From positions 1 through 31,265 of the forward strand of contig JACKPC010000010.1 of the NCBI GenBank assembly GCA_024233835.1: 31,265 nucleotides of DNA, written 5' to 3'. Within the stretch, counting starts at the first letter, position 1; the number at the start of each line of letters is the position of its first letter. Position numbers and translations under genes: made by a program. Below are positions 23,297 through 31,053 of the stretch, one piece after another. The notes below the pieces were generated by a model. It saw only the letters and a program-made list of their open reading frames with translations, ran no database searches and was not told the origin of the DNA. Source of the DNA: Leptospiraceae bacterium. Lineage in GTDB: Bacteria; Spirochaetota; Leptospiria; Leptospirales; Leptospiraceae.

Positions 23297-24706
23297 CTAG
23301 AGGGAGCTTAACCTGTCCATTCTTAAAGAGAAAGAAGGTCTGTGGTATTTATAGAGCATCCTGCGCAATAGGCTTTTCATACTGAGTCGTAGCTCTTTTT
23401 CGTCCTCGGTTTCAATCAGGTCAAATAGAAGAGGCATCACCCTCGGTTCATCTATTTTTTCGAGGGTTGCTACAAGTTCAATTTTAAGACCGAGGTCTTC
23501 TGCCCTATCCTGAAGACCGTTCAGGATACTTGGTATAGCTACTTTATCCTTCATAACTCCTAGAGAGCGGGCAATTTCTTTTTTTACTTCTACCGATGTA
23601 TCCACCCGAAGAGAAGTTAGTAAGTCGGGGAGGTTCATTTTGGCTTTTAAGGTAGCAATAGCTCTGGCTGCCAGCATCCGAACCTCAACAGAAGAGTCTT
23701 CCTTCAGGGCAACAGACAGACCCTTTCCACCTCCGTGATGATTCAGATGCAAAAGACTTTCGATCATCTTTATTCGTAAATCGGAAAGGGGTTCTTCTTC
23801 GAGAGCTTTGGAAATATAATTAGAAAAATAACGAATGTTAAATCGATTTACAGAACTGATGCTGACTTCCCTTACTTCCGGATGGGAATCAAAAAGAGTT
23901 TCTTTCAGGATATAGGCTCGGTTTTTCAGATTCTGATTCCGAATAGCAAGAACCGCATGTTTTCGAACCTCATAATTACTATCTCCGGTAGCCAGTTTGA
24001 TAAGAGTGTGGGCTTTATCGAGCTTATAGGATTCAATAGCCAAAATTACAGCCGTACGCATGGCCGGACTTTTATGCTCTAAAAGCTCATCTAGATACAG
24101 AGTTAATCTCTCATCTTCTATATACTGCAAAGACTCAAGATAATAGTAACGATAAATATCTTTTGAAGTATTAACCAGTTCAAGAAGATAGGGTAGGGCT
24201 CTATCATCTTTTAAAACCGCGATATAAGCATAAACCGCTTCACGAACCTCAAGACTTCTGTGACTCAAAAGGTCCATTACATCGTGCAAATAGTCCCGAT
24301 TTTTCGTTTCTTTTAAGAAATTAAGGCAGAGAACCTTTTCCTGCTTCAAACCGGAAGAATGTAGAACCCAGTTCAGGTTAGCTTCCCATTCCGGGTAGAG
24401 ACTCGCCAGAGTTTCCCGATTGTCAAAATAAAATTGCAGGATCTCCAGCTTAAGTTCAGTCGGAGAAGAAGGATTTTGAAGTATAGAAGTAGTAAAGGGT
24501 AAAAGATCGTAACGCTTCTCGGGTAGAATCTTGGAAATCGCTAACTTCTGAACGCGACTATCTTCAGAAAGAAGACTCTCCTTCATGGGGTCTTCTTTCT
24601 TTTGTTTGAGAATCTGAGTCTGGCAATTTCCGAAAAGAAATAAGAGTAGCAGGATAGCAAGTCCTGCTCGGAAAAAACCGGAACAGCCCGAAAAAAGGTA
24701 CTTCAT
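23297..24706 (-). CDS. HEAT-repeat lipoprotein
   Basis: The 469-aa protein opens with MKYLFSGCSGFFRAGLAILL and a lipobox LFGNC with lipidated Cys28, so it is membrane-anchored on the periplasmic side. From about residue 40 to 460 it is made of helical HEAT-like repeats of about 30 residues, for example SHRSLEVREAVYAYIAVLKDDRALPYLLEL, SNYEVRKHAVLAIRNQ and SVEVRMLAARAIATLKAKMNLPDLL. Such solenoids bind proteins. It lies 47 bp after the TPR gene, with the tail facing yjbQ. A scaffold role in the envelope together with the TPR protein is inferred. Confidence 0.85.
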   Translation of the reverse strand: MKYLFSGCSGFFRAGLAILLLLFLFGNCQTQILKQKKEDPMKESLLSEDSRVQKLAISKILPEKRYDLLPFTTSILQNPSSPTELKLEILQFYFDNRETLASLYPEWEANLNWVLHSSGLKQEKVLCLNFLKETKNRDYLHDVMDLLSHRSLEVREAVYAYIAVLKDDRALPYLLELVNTSKDIYRYYYLESLQYIEDERLTLYLDELLEHKSPAMRTAVILAIESYKLDKAHTLIKLATGDSNYEVRKHAVLAIRNQNLKNRAYILKETLFDSHPEVREVSISSVNRFNIRYFSNYISKALEEEPLSDLRIKMIESLLHLNHHGGGKGLSVALKEDSSVEVRMLAARAIATLKAKMNLPDLLTSLRVDTSVEVKKEIARSLGVMKDKVAIPSILNGLQDRAEDLGLKIELVATLEKIDEPRVMPLLFDLIETEDEKELRLSMKSLLRRMLYKYHRPSFSLRMDRLSSL

Positions 24707-24753
24707 GTATATGAACAGCTTTTTTTTCCTTACTTATTTATGCAAATATCTTT

Positions 24754-26853
24754 TTAGAGCCCTGTTTCCTGTAAACTATCCTCATAAGAAGCTCTCGCAG
24801 CTCTCTTATTATCATAAGCTTCTGTAAGAGAAGGATCTAAATCTATTGCATTTTGAAATTCTCGCAGGGCTTTCCTGAACTCACCATTTTTGTAGTAGCA
24901 AAGACCCAGATAGTTATAGGCTCTCGCAGCTACACCCGGTTTTACATCCGAACGCACTATCGCTGTAAGCTCGTCTATGGCTTTTTCTCTATCTACCAGG
25001 GAATTGGTATCAATGAGAATTCTTGCAAGAATCAACTTACTTTCCATATCATCCGGGTCTATATGAGCTGCACGATAGGCCTCATCCTTTGCTTTGGATA
25101 TGTTTTTTCGACCGCCGGCAGCATAAACCAGTGCGAGTTTTCGGTGTGCCTGTTTGATTTCCTCTCCATTTTTTGAGAAATTTAAGACTTCATAGAGGTG
25201 TTTTTCAGCTAATTCAAAACTTTTCAAATGATAATAAACATCCGAAAGCTTGAGTTTCACACGGTAATTATTCAGGTTCTTCTTCAAAATATCTTCGTAT
25301 TCTCTTGAAGCTTCGAGGTAATAGCCATTGGAATTGTAATAATCTCCTATAGCTTCCAGGTTTCTGGCATTTTCCGGTTCTATGGCAGAAGCCTTTCTCC
25401 ACTGCTCAATGGCCTTTGTAGGCTTACCGGAATTTTTATAAGCAATACCGAGGTTGTAATAAGCATTGGGGTTTTTAGGATTCAGGTCAATTGCCTTTTC
25501 GAGAGAAGAAATCGCTTCTTCATGCCTCTCTAACTCGTCGAGGATAATACCGAGGTTTATTAGAGCTGTTTCTGTGTAGGTATCTCCCGGAGTAGCTCGC
25601 ACGATACGACGGAACATATCCTCAGCTTCTGTCAGGTTTCCCCGGCTGTAGTACATATCTGCCAGTTGAAACATGGTATCTACATCATCCGGTTTCATTT
25701 TCAGAGCCTGTTTTAAAGAATCTATAGCTACATCATGCAGCTTTAAATCTTCAAAAGACTCGGCAATGTACTGGTAAATCTTAGGATCGCGAGAACCCGC
25801 TTTCAAGGCTTTTTCAAAAATAGCTACGGCTTCTTCTTTCTTATTTTTACGTAATAAGATAATTCCAAGATTATACAGGTATTTGGCATTATTGGGACGA
25901 AGGGAGTTGGCTTCCCGGAAATGGTGCTCTGCTGCTTCTAATTCTCCCCTGTGGTAATAAATCGAACCCAGATGAGCATGTGACAGCTCAGCTACCTGTC
26001 CTCTTCCTGCTGCGAGGATGGCCTTTTGAAAGTTCTCGATAGCTTCCGGTGCTTTTCCCTGCTTATAGAGACTTAAAGCGAGGTTATAACTTAAAAAAGG
26101 ATCATTCGGAGAACGGCTGATACCTTCCTTATAGCTATCGATAGCTTTTTCAGGGTCGTTGGTTTCACTTAGAATGTTCCCGGCCAGAAGAGAAATCTTC
26201 GAATCACCCGGGGCAATTTCTTTAGCCTTTAAAATGATGAGCTTGGCTTCTCCAAAATTCCCGGAATTTCGGTATGCCATTGCAAGGTTATAATAAGCAT
26301 GAACATTATTCGCATCATACTTAATGGCAAGTTTCAATTTATCAATGGCGAGAGAAGTTCTACCCTTCTCGTCATACATCACCCCGAGGATAGTAAGAGC
26401 GACTGATTTATTGGAGTCACTGGCCGGACGGTTCAGGTATTCCTCACATTTCACCATGGCTTTCCCAACCTGTCTGTCCCGATAAAAATTGATGCAGGCG
26501 GAAAGCTCCGGATCCATAGAACTTCTGGGAATATAGGGTTGTTCTACAATTCTGTTTAACTTTTCAGTTGAATCAGCAAGCTCTTTTTTCTTCGGAGTTT
26601 CCTCGGATTTGGCTAACTGCGGAAACAGGCCCTGGAAGAATTTCTTCCCTTTTTCAGTCTGGTAATAAACCCCTGCTCCAATAACAGTAATTAGGAGCAG
26701 GATAAATAATGTCCAGAGGATAATCGATACATTGGAACGCCTGGGGGGCAGATAATAGGCAGAAGAGTCCTCTTCGATAATCTGGGAAGTGGGAAACTTT
26801 TCTTCCTCTGCCTCAATATTCTCCATTTTTAGCCTGTTCTTTTTGAATTCCAT
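24754..26853 (-). CDS. Membrane-anchored TPR-repeat protein
   Basis: The 699-aa protein has a charged N-terminal cytosolic tail, a single membrane segment at about 42-64 (NVSIILWTLFILLLITVIGA) and then a solenoid of some 15 tetratricopeptide repeats spanning about 115-690. The repeats are very regular (NVHAYYNLAMAYRNSGNFGEA, NPNAYYNLGIAYKNSGKPTKA, LTEAYDNKRAARAS at the end). TPRs mediate protein-protein contacts. Three bases separate it from nusB, so it is cotranscribed with ribH and nusB. The start could instead be the ATG ten codons in (26826), which has AGG upstream. Confidence 0.9.
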   Translation of the reverse strand: MEFKKNRLKMENIEAEEEKFPTSQIIEEDSSAYYLPPRRSNVSIILWTLFILLLITVIGAGVYYQTEKGKKFFQGLFPQLAKSEETPKKKELADSTEKLNRIVEQPYIPRSSMDPELSACINFYRDRQVGKAMVKCEEYLNRPASDSNKSVALTILGVMYDEKGRTSLAIDKLKLAIKYDANNVHAYYNLAMAYRNSGNFGEAKLIILKAKEIAPGDSKISLLAGNILSETNDPEKAIDSYKEGISRSPNDPFLSYNLALSLYKQGKAPEAIENFQKAILAAGRGQVAELSHAHLGSIYYHRGELEAAEHHFREANSLRPNNAKYLYNLGIILLRKNKKEEAVAIFEKALKAGSRDPKIYQYIAESFEDLKLHDVAIDSLKQALKMKPDDVDTMFQLADMYYSRGNLTEAEDMFRRIVRATPGDTYTETALINLGIILDELERHEEAISSLEKAIDLNPKNPNAYYNLGIAYKNSGKPTKAIEQWRKASAIEPENARNLEAIGDYYNSNGYYLEASREYEDILKKNLNNYRVKLKLSDVYYHLKSFELAEKHLYEVLNFSKNGEEIKQAHRKLALVYAAGGRKNISKAKDEAYRAAHIDPDDMESKLILARILIDTNSLVDREKAIDELTAIVRSDVKPGVAARAYNYLGLCYYKNGEFRKALREFQNAIDLDPSLTEAYDNKRAARASYEDSLQETGL

Positions 26854-26856
26854 ACC

Positions 26857-27282
26857 TTACAAGTCTCCAGTCTGTCGTTGTATTTCGTCCTTGTAGACGG
26901 CATCGAGAATGCCGTTGATAAAGCTTACAGACCTTTCTTCGTCAAATTTACGGGCCAACTCAATAGCTTCGTTAATAATAACTTTGGGAGGAATTTCTCT
27001 CTGGTTGATAAGGCTATAAATAGACAGCCTGAGAATATTACGGTTAATAATGGAAATCCTCTCAAACCCCCAGTTGATGGTATAGGTCTTAATTAGAGTA
27101 TCGAGTAATTCCCAGTTTTTCACAACACCTTTAATGAGTTCCTCGCTATATTCTTTTTCAGTTTCGTGTATTTTTTTTTCATACCAGCGAAAGGTGAGGA
27201 GATCATCTATTTTGGTTTGAGCCATTTCATACTGATAAAGTGCCTGTAATGCAAGACTTCTACTTTTTGCTCGAGAAGCCAT
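26857..27282 (-). CDS. nusB: Transcription antitermination factor NusB
   Basis: The 141-aa protein shows the NusB fold throughout: ASRAKSRSLALQALYQYEM at the N-terminus, INRNILRLSIYSLI, then PPKVIINEAIELARKFDEERSVSFINGILDAV at the C-terminus. NusB binds boxA RNA with NusE (S10) to prevent premature termination in rRNA operons. It begins immediately after the ribH stop (TAAATG), the common ribH-nusB arrangement, and is followed within three bases by the TPR gene. Confidence 0.97.
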   Translation of the reverse strand: MASRAKSRSLALQALYQYEMAQTKIDDLLTFRWYEKKIHETEKEYSEELIKGVVKNWELLDTLIKTYTINWGFERISIINRNILRLSIYSLINQREIPPKVIINEAIELARKFDEERSVSFINGILDAVYKDEIQRQTGDL

Positions 27283-27756
27283 TTATAGTTCCCGGATGGC
27301 TTTTTTTATATTTGCCATTTCAATCGCTGTTACAGCTGCTTCAAAACCCTTATTACCGGCTTTTGTTCCGGCACGCTCTATTGCCTGCTCGATGGTATCT
27401 GTAGTAAGAACTCCAAAGATTACCGGAACTCCGGTATCAAGAGAAATAGAACCTACTTTAGCCGATTCCCCTGCAACAAAGTCATAGTGTCCGGTAGCCC
27501 CGCGAATCACGGCTCCGAGACAGGTTATCGCGTCAAACTTTGTGGTTTCGGCCAGTTGTTTTGCAGTAAATGGGATTTCATAGGCTCCCGGAACCCGAAC
27601 AACCAGAACATCCTCTGTATTCACCCCATGTCTTTCAAAAGCGTCGATTGCACCTTTCAGAAGACTCTCTGTAATAAATTCATTAAACCTCGAAATAACG
27701 ATTGCATGTTTCTGGGAGGTTCCGTCAAACTTGACTTTAATTTCTTTAAATGACAT
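27283..27756 (-). CDS. ribH: 6,7-dimethyl-8-ribityllumazine synthase
   Basis: The 157-aa protein is full-length RibH. It has ISRFNEFITESLLKGAIDAF (substrate Phe and Asn region), VPGAYEIPFTAKQLA, LGAVIRGATGHYDFVAGES (catalytic His in GHYD) and FGVLTTDTIEQAIERAGTKAGNKG. It condenses the ribityl-amino-uracil with 3,4-dihydroxy-2-butanone 4-phosphate to give lumazine, the penultimate step of riboflavin synthesis. AGGGG precedes the ATG by seven bases. It heads a five-gene operon. An IS66 deletion derivative lies 81 bp upstream and may have altered its promoter. Confidence 0.98.
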   Translation of the reverse strand: MSFKEIKVKFDGTSQKHAIVISRFNEFITESLLKGAIDAFERHGVNTEDVLVVRVPGAYEIPFTAKQLAETTKFDAITCLGAVIRGATGHYDFVAGESAKVGSISLDTGVPVIFGVLTTDTIEQAIERAGTKAGNKGFEAAVTAIEMANIKKAIREL

Positions 27757-27837
27757 TTTATACCCCTGTCCTCCATCCTCCTTCGGGCTTAATTTTTGTA
27801 AATCAGAAGTCCATGAAAGACGAGTTATAAATTTGCT

Positions 27838-28002
27838 GTAAGCGTATCATGAACCCACCTTCCCAAATCCCGGGAACTGTGGTATACCTTGTTCATGAAA
27901 ACAATACAAACCTGGTAGAAAATGCCATTCGTCCATTTGCACTGGGAAGAAAGAATTAGCTATTTTCCTATTCTCCCGGGGGTAGGTTTATGAAACACTT
28001 AC
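27838..28002 (+). mobile_element. 165-bp internally deleted IS66 derivative (MITE-like)
   Basis: It joins the first 75 or so bases of the IS66 element (GTAAGCG end through the tnpA start region, nearly identical to 10440-10514) to a fragment of tnpC encoding NLVENAIRPFALGRKN (compare 12532-12600), and then to the right terminal repeat. Both ends are present, so it could be mobilised in trans. The 8 bp on the two sides (aatttgct and ggacattc) do not match, so no target duplication remains. It lies between the ribH operon and the cassette-like region. Confidence 0.88.
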
Positions 28003-28037
28003 GGACATTCTCATGTTGGAAGGTGTTGCCAGCGTGT
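28003..28037 (-). other. Half attC-like site next to the IS66 derivative
   Basis: On the minus strand, ccaacatgagaatgtcc matches the R''-L'' arm of the site at 29101-29169 (taacaagagaatgtcc) and then breaks exactly at the IS66 derivative end. The other arm is missing on the far side of the element. Nearby, tagtaaaataag is shared with the flank of the next site. Confidence 0.5.
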
Positions 28038-28067
28038 ATCACTAAAAAATCTTATTTTACTAGCAAG

Positions 28068-28889
28068 TTATAAATTTTCAATTTCTTCTATAGTTAGTCC
28101 TGTAGCAATAGAAATAGTTTTATTATCAATACCAGCTAATTTAAAATTCTTAGCTATTTCTAAACTTTTTCTTTTTTCTGCTTTTATTTCAGCTATTTCT
28201 ACTCTTCCTCTTTCATCCTGTTCTCGCATAAGAAAATAGTCGTAACTATTAAGTTCGTCTTTTGTCCAATTATGCCTGTCTGATAGAGTATAGGCTTCTT
28301 TTAAACCTTCATCGTCAACATTGTCTGGAATGACTTCTAAGTTTTCAGCATTCTTTATGAAGTATATCCATTTATCAGAAAGGCTTTCGCAGCCTTCTAA
28401 TTCTTTTTTAAACTTGGGCAACTCTATAAAATTAAAGTTAATATCTTTTAATTCGTTCTTCCTGGTTTTCGTATTGATAATCAAATGCTCGGTGAGATAA
28501 TTATCACCTTCAAAATATTCAAACTCTAATATTCCAATAAAAACTACCGGAGTTAATTTGGAATATTCATCCCCTTTTTCTATCTGAGAGGCATATTCTT
28601 TGGATACATAATATTGAACTCTTTTGTCAAATCCGGCAACTTCGCTGAGTTGCATCTCTACAATATAAGTAGTTCCGGATTGGTCTTTCACTCTAACATC
28701 AATTATGGAAGATTTAAATCCGGCAATTCTGGGAAGCTGAAATGTATTACGAAATTCAAGATCTATAATCTTTCTATCTCCTTCCAAGCTCAAAATCGAG
28801 TTTAGGAAGGAGATAAGGATTACTTTTTTGCCTTCATTTCCAAAAATTTTTCGAAACGCAACATCATTTTTAGGATCAGCGAATTTCAT
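28068..28889 (-). CDS. Rpn-family recombination-promoting nuclease / PD-(D/E)XK transposase-like protein
   Basis: The 273-aa protein has the family's N-terminal motif MKFADPKNDVAFRKIFGNEG, a PD-(D/E)XK catalytic core (IIDVRVKDQSGTTYIVEMQLSE: Asp, Glu, Gln), a central region on KRVQYYVSKEYASQIEKG, and a C-terminal LEIAKNFKLAGIDNKTISIATGLTIEEIENL helix-turn-helix-like tail. Family members (Rpn, formerly transposase_31) cut DNA and promote RecA-independent recombination. It is intact, unlike the copy at 7772. It sits in the attC-like array, so it may be cassette cargo. No strong Shine-Dalgarno is visible. Confidence 0.92.
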   Translation of the reverse strand: MKFADPKNDVAFRKIFGNEGKKVILISFLNSILSLEGDRKIIDLEFRNTFQLPRIAGFKSSIIDVRVKDQSGTTYIVEMQLSEVAGFDKRVQYYVSKEYASQIEKGDEYSKLTPVVFIGILEFEYFEGDNYLTEHLIINTKTRKNELKDINFNFIELPKFKKELEGCESLSDKWIYFIKNAENLEVIPDNVDDEGLKEAYTLSDRHNWTKDELNSYDYFLMREQDERGRVEIAEIKAEKRKSLEIAKNFKLAGIDNKTISIATGLTIEEIENL

Positions 28890-28941
28890 GAATTAATTTT
28901 CTAATGATCCAATAAAAAGTCAAGAATAGTTTTTGCTTTTA

Positions 28942-29091
28942 TCATTCATCAAATACACCCTTCCAGGGTAGGATTGATAGTAAAATAATTAGCCCAATTG
29001 CAAAAGCACCTGCAATTATCCATCTAAGAAATCTCCATAGGATTCCTGTGGAAGTGTAAAACGAACCAAATTTAATCTTTAATTTCTCCAA
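28942..29091 (-). CDS. Tiny single-pass membrane protein (tentative)
   Basis: A 49-codon frame from a TTG at 29091 to TGA at 28942-28944 encodes a basic N-terminus, one hydrophobic segment (IIAGAFAIGLIILLSIL) and a short charged tail ending GVFDE. It fills the space between an attC-like site and the Rpn gene, where the first cassette ORF would be expected. The start codon is weak, and no ribosome-binding site is clear, so it is tentative. Confidence 0.4.
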   Translation of the reverse strand: MEKLKIKFGSFYTSTGILWRFLRWIIAGAFAIGLIILLSILPWKGVFDE

Positions 29092-29100
29092 ATTATCCCA

Positions 29101-29169
29101 CAACGTCCCGAGAATCGTCCGACGTGACGGCGGTTGAAATGGGTCATGTTGGACATTCTCTTGTTATAC
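29101..29169 (-). other. attC-like recombination site
   Basis: In plus coordinates, CAAC (29101-29104) pairs with GTTATAC (29163-29169). GAGAAT, an unpaired C at 29116, and GTCC pair with GGACATTCTC (29151-29160), and a further inner stem ACGTGAC/GTCATGT surrounds a 14-base loop. Unequal spacers (5 and 2 bases) lie between the outer boxes and the long stem. Paired R and L boxes, an unpaired central spacer and an extrahelical base in the stem are the hallmarks of integron attC sites. Length is 69 bp. The terminal GTTRRRY rule is met only loosely. Confidence 0.6.
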
Positions 29170-29214
29170 GCCTGTTTTTTGCTATTTACAACTATATTCT
29201 TGCCCCTTATTTTA

Positions 29215-29730
29215 CTAACCAGACTGAGACACGGACACATTCGGCAAGCTCAGTGCAAGTGTTGAAGGCTGGTAATTCTTATCTACTCGTATTGGATTTA
29301 GCATAGTTATTTTAATATTCTTTGATTCTATATAAGTATCTTCAACTAAATCATCTATTAAAAAAGTTTCATTCCCATTGCCTCCGAATTTCTTTTTAGA
29401 AAACTGGATAAAAGATAATTCTTTACCGTAACTTTTAATAAATTCATTTGGTTTCATTTTTGGATCAAATCCGCTTATTTTAATTATATCAGGAACACTA
29501 AAAAGAAGTTCAAGATCGATGTTGATGTTATATGTCTTTGTTATATCTGCAAATAGCATAGTTTTAAAAGTTTCTTTATCTTTATCATCCCAAATTGCAA
29601 AAGAATAAATTCCAATTTTTTCGGGATTTATCGAACGAATTGTTTCCTGAACCTTTGGATTGTTGAGAACAATTAAATTTTCCCAGGAATCTATTACAGT
29701 ATTTTCTAAATCTAAAAATAAATATTTCAT
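29215..29730 (-). CDS. HAD-like hydrolase-fold protein
   Basis: The 171-aa protein starts with KYLFLDLENTVIDSW, a HAD motif I in which the second Asp is Glu (DLENT). IGIYSFAIWDDKDKE fits motif II, and NETFLIDDLVEDT fits motif IV (DD). It is short, without a cap domain, and the Glu substitution could reduce or alter phosphatase activity. The last 20 residues (PSTLALSLPNVSVSQSG) look like an extension into cassette-end DNA. GGGAG lies ten bases before the ATG. Its start overlaps the small ORF upstream (ATGA), so it belongs to a three-gene unit within one cassette. Confidence 0.75.
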   Translation of the reverse strand: MKYLFLDLENTVIDSWENLIVLNNPKVQETIRSINPEKIGIYSFAIWDDKDKETFKTMLFADITKTYNINIDLELLFSVPDIIKISGFDPKMKPNEFIKSYGKELSFIQFSKKKFGGNGNETFLIDDLVEDTYIESKNIKITMLNPIRVDKNYQPSTLALSLPNVSVSQSG

Positions 29731-29822
29731 GATCGACTCTCCCAGTCATGTAAGTCTTCTACAGTTTTATAGCTACCAAAGGGAAGGGATACTTCTTCTG
29801 CTGGAACAGAATCAATAATCAA
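29727..29822 (-). CDS. 31-residue ORF bridging two genes (tentative)
   Basis: A frame from TTG (29822) overlaps the stop of the upstream gene (TTGA) and ends in a TGA overlapping the next ATG (ATGA). It encodes MIIDSVPAEEVSLPFGSYKT followed by VEDLHDWESRS, an acidic peptide. Overlaps at both ends argue for translation. It could also be a chance frame; I do not recognise the peptide. Confidence 0.4.
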   Translation of the reverse strand: MIIDSVPAEEVSLPFGSYKTVEDLHDWESRS

Positions 29823-30463
29823 TTCTTTAGCTCACATGTTGTTTTAACCAGTGTTCCGTCCTCATAGTAAAGGTTATATATTTCTTTTGTTTCTCTAATA
29901 TGGACTTTTTTTACTTTGCTATAGGATAGATTATTTTTATTCTGTTTTTCTTCTACTTTTATCTGGTATCCCGAAATGGGAGAATGCCCGTGCCTTCTTA
30001 TATATTCTAATTCTGATTGAGGAAAATATTTTTTAGCAATCTCCATTGCTTTATCCTGTCTACCCTGATGTAAATATTTATTATATTTGATGATTGCGGT
30101 TTTCATCATCCGGGAATGTTTATCGTATTCCGAACCTGCAAGATTTTTTATTTCTGGTTCAGAAGACTTTTCTTCAATTGCAACTGGAACTATTTTCTTT
30201 TCATCAAAATCTTCCTTGGATAGCCGCTTATGTCCATATTTTTTAATTCTTTGAACAATATGATTCGGAAAATATTTCTCTGCAAATTTTAATGCTTCAT
30301 TTGGCTGATCAGCTCTTAGTGTGTATTCCGGTTCATCCCAGCAATTCATAAGTAATGGGCCTTCGTAATCGGCGGTATCTTCATTACCAATCTCTTCGAC
30401 CATGGATTTGAGATTAGATATTTGAGAATAATAAAACTCTTTGAATTTTTCACTAATAAGCAT
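29819..30463 (-). CDS. Hypothetical protein with two internal repeats
   Basis: The 214-aa protein has no signal peptide or membrane segment. It contains a repeat of about 35 residues: NEALKFAEKYFPNHIVQRIK then KYGHKRLSKEDF (about 79-110), and DKAMEIAKKYFPQSELEYIR then RHGHSPISGYQ (about 137-167). Each has the pattern A(E/K)KYFP...(I/R)(K/R)(K/R)(Y/H)GH. A beta-hairpin-like C-terminus (EIYNLYYEDGTLVKTTCELKN) follows. The function is unknown; the conserved His and aromatic residues may bind a ligand. It opens the cassette, downstream of an attC-like site, with AGGT before the ATG. Confidence 0.7.
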   Translation of the reverse strand: MLISEKFKEFYYSQISNLKSMVEEIGNEDTADYEGPLLMNCWDEPEYTLRADQPNEALKFAEKYFPNHIVQRIKKYGHKRLSKEDFDEKKIVPVAIEEKSSEPEIKNLAGSEYDKHSRMMKTAIIKYNKYLHQGRQDKAMEIAKKYFPQSELEYIRRHGHSPISGYQIKVEEKQNKNNLSYSKVKKVHIRETKEIYNLYYEDGTLVKTTCELKN

Positions 30464-30616
30464 TTTGTTTACCTAAATTTATTTTTTATAAATATTTCCT
30501 TATATTACAAATACTTTCTTAAATTTTCTTTTCTTCTAACTTAATTTTTAACATTCCATTTTTAGCTGTTATTATTTTAGGAAGGTTAATCCTCTATGTA
30601 ATTAAAATATGGTCGA

Positions 30617-30691
30617 CAACGTCCAGAGCGTCATGAGAAGTTTCCGCAGCTTCATGATTTGGCGGAAATTTATCATACACTCATGTTATAG
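30617..30691 (-). other. attC-like recombination site
   Basis: In plus coordinates, CAACGTCC (30617-30624) begins the site. CATGAG (30632-30637) pairs with CTCATG (30680-30685), TTTCCGC (30641-30647) pairs with GCGGAAA (30662-30668) around a 14-base loop, and AAC pairs with GTT of GTTATAG (30685-30691). The end motifs and overall length (75 bp) match the site at 29101-29169, although the inner stem sequence is different, as expected of attC sites. It separates the xisHI genes from the next cassette. Confidence 0.6.
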
Positions 30692-30714
30692 AGCTGTTTT
30701 TTGAAATACCACTA

Positions 30715-31053
30715 TTAAGCCACTGCAAATTCGGTGTATTGTCTTTTATAAGGAGCTTGAAAACCCAAAACTATATCTGATTTAGGAATACCTTTTCCTA
30801 CCAGCAATAAGGCAGCCTCAGCATTTGTATTATCTTCTTGTAACCAAACTTTTTCTTCAATTATATCAAAATGAAAAATACAGTCATGGATTCTTTCTAA
30901 TTCATCCCAGCCAACATAATATAAAAAATAGTGGTCATTTTCTCTATCTATAATAACTTGAACATCAATTTCTGAAAAGTAAGCAGAATTTGGTTTCGTA
31001 AAACTTTTAATAACCTCTATTATAATTTCTCGATAATTATCTAATTTATCCAT
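30715..31053 (-). CDS. xisI: XisI family protein
   Basis: The 112-aa protein matches the XisI family in length and sequence: MDKLDNYREIIIEVIKSFT, DRENDHYFLYYVGWDELERIHDCIFHFDI, KVWLQEDNT and the C-terminal IPKSDIVLGFQAPYKRQYTEFAVA. XisI and XisH were named as factors controlling excision of the fdxN element during heterocyst formation in Anabaena; the pair is common in cyanobacteria and scattered elsewhere, and its biochemical role is unknown. It overlaps the xisH end by 13 bases. GAGG lies upstream of the ATG. It is the last gene before an attC-like site. Confidence 0.92.
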   Translation of the reverse strand: MDKLDNYREIIIEVIKSFTKPNSAYFSEIDVQVIIDRENDHYFLYYVGWDELERIHDCIFHFDIIEEKVWLQEDNTNAEAALLLVGKGIPKSDIVLGFQAPYKRQYTEFAVA

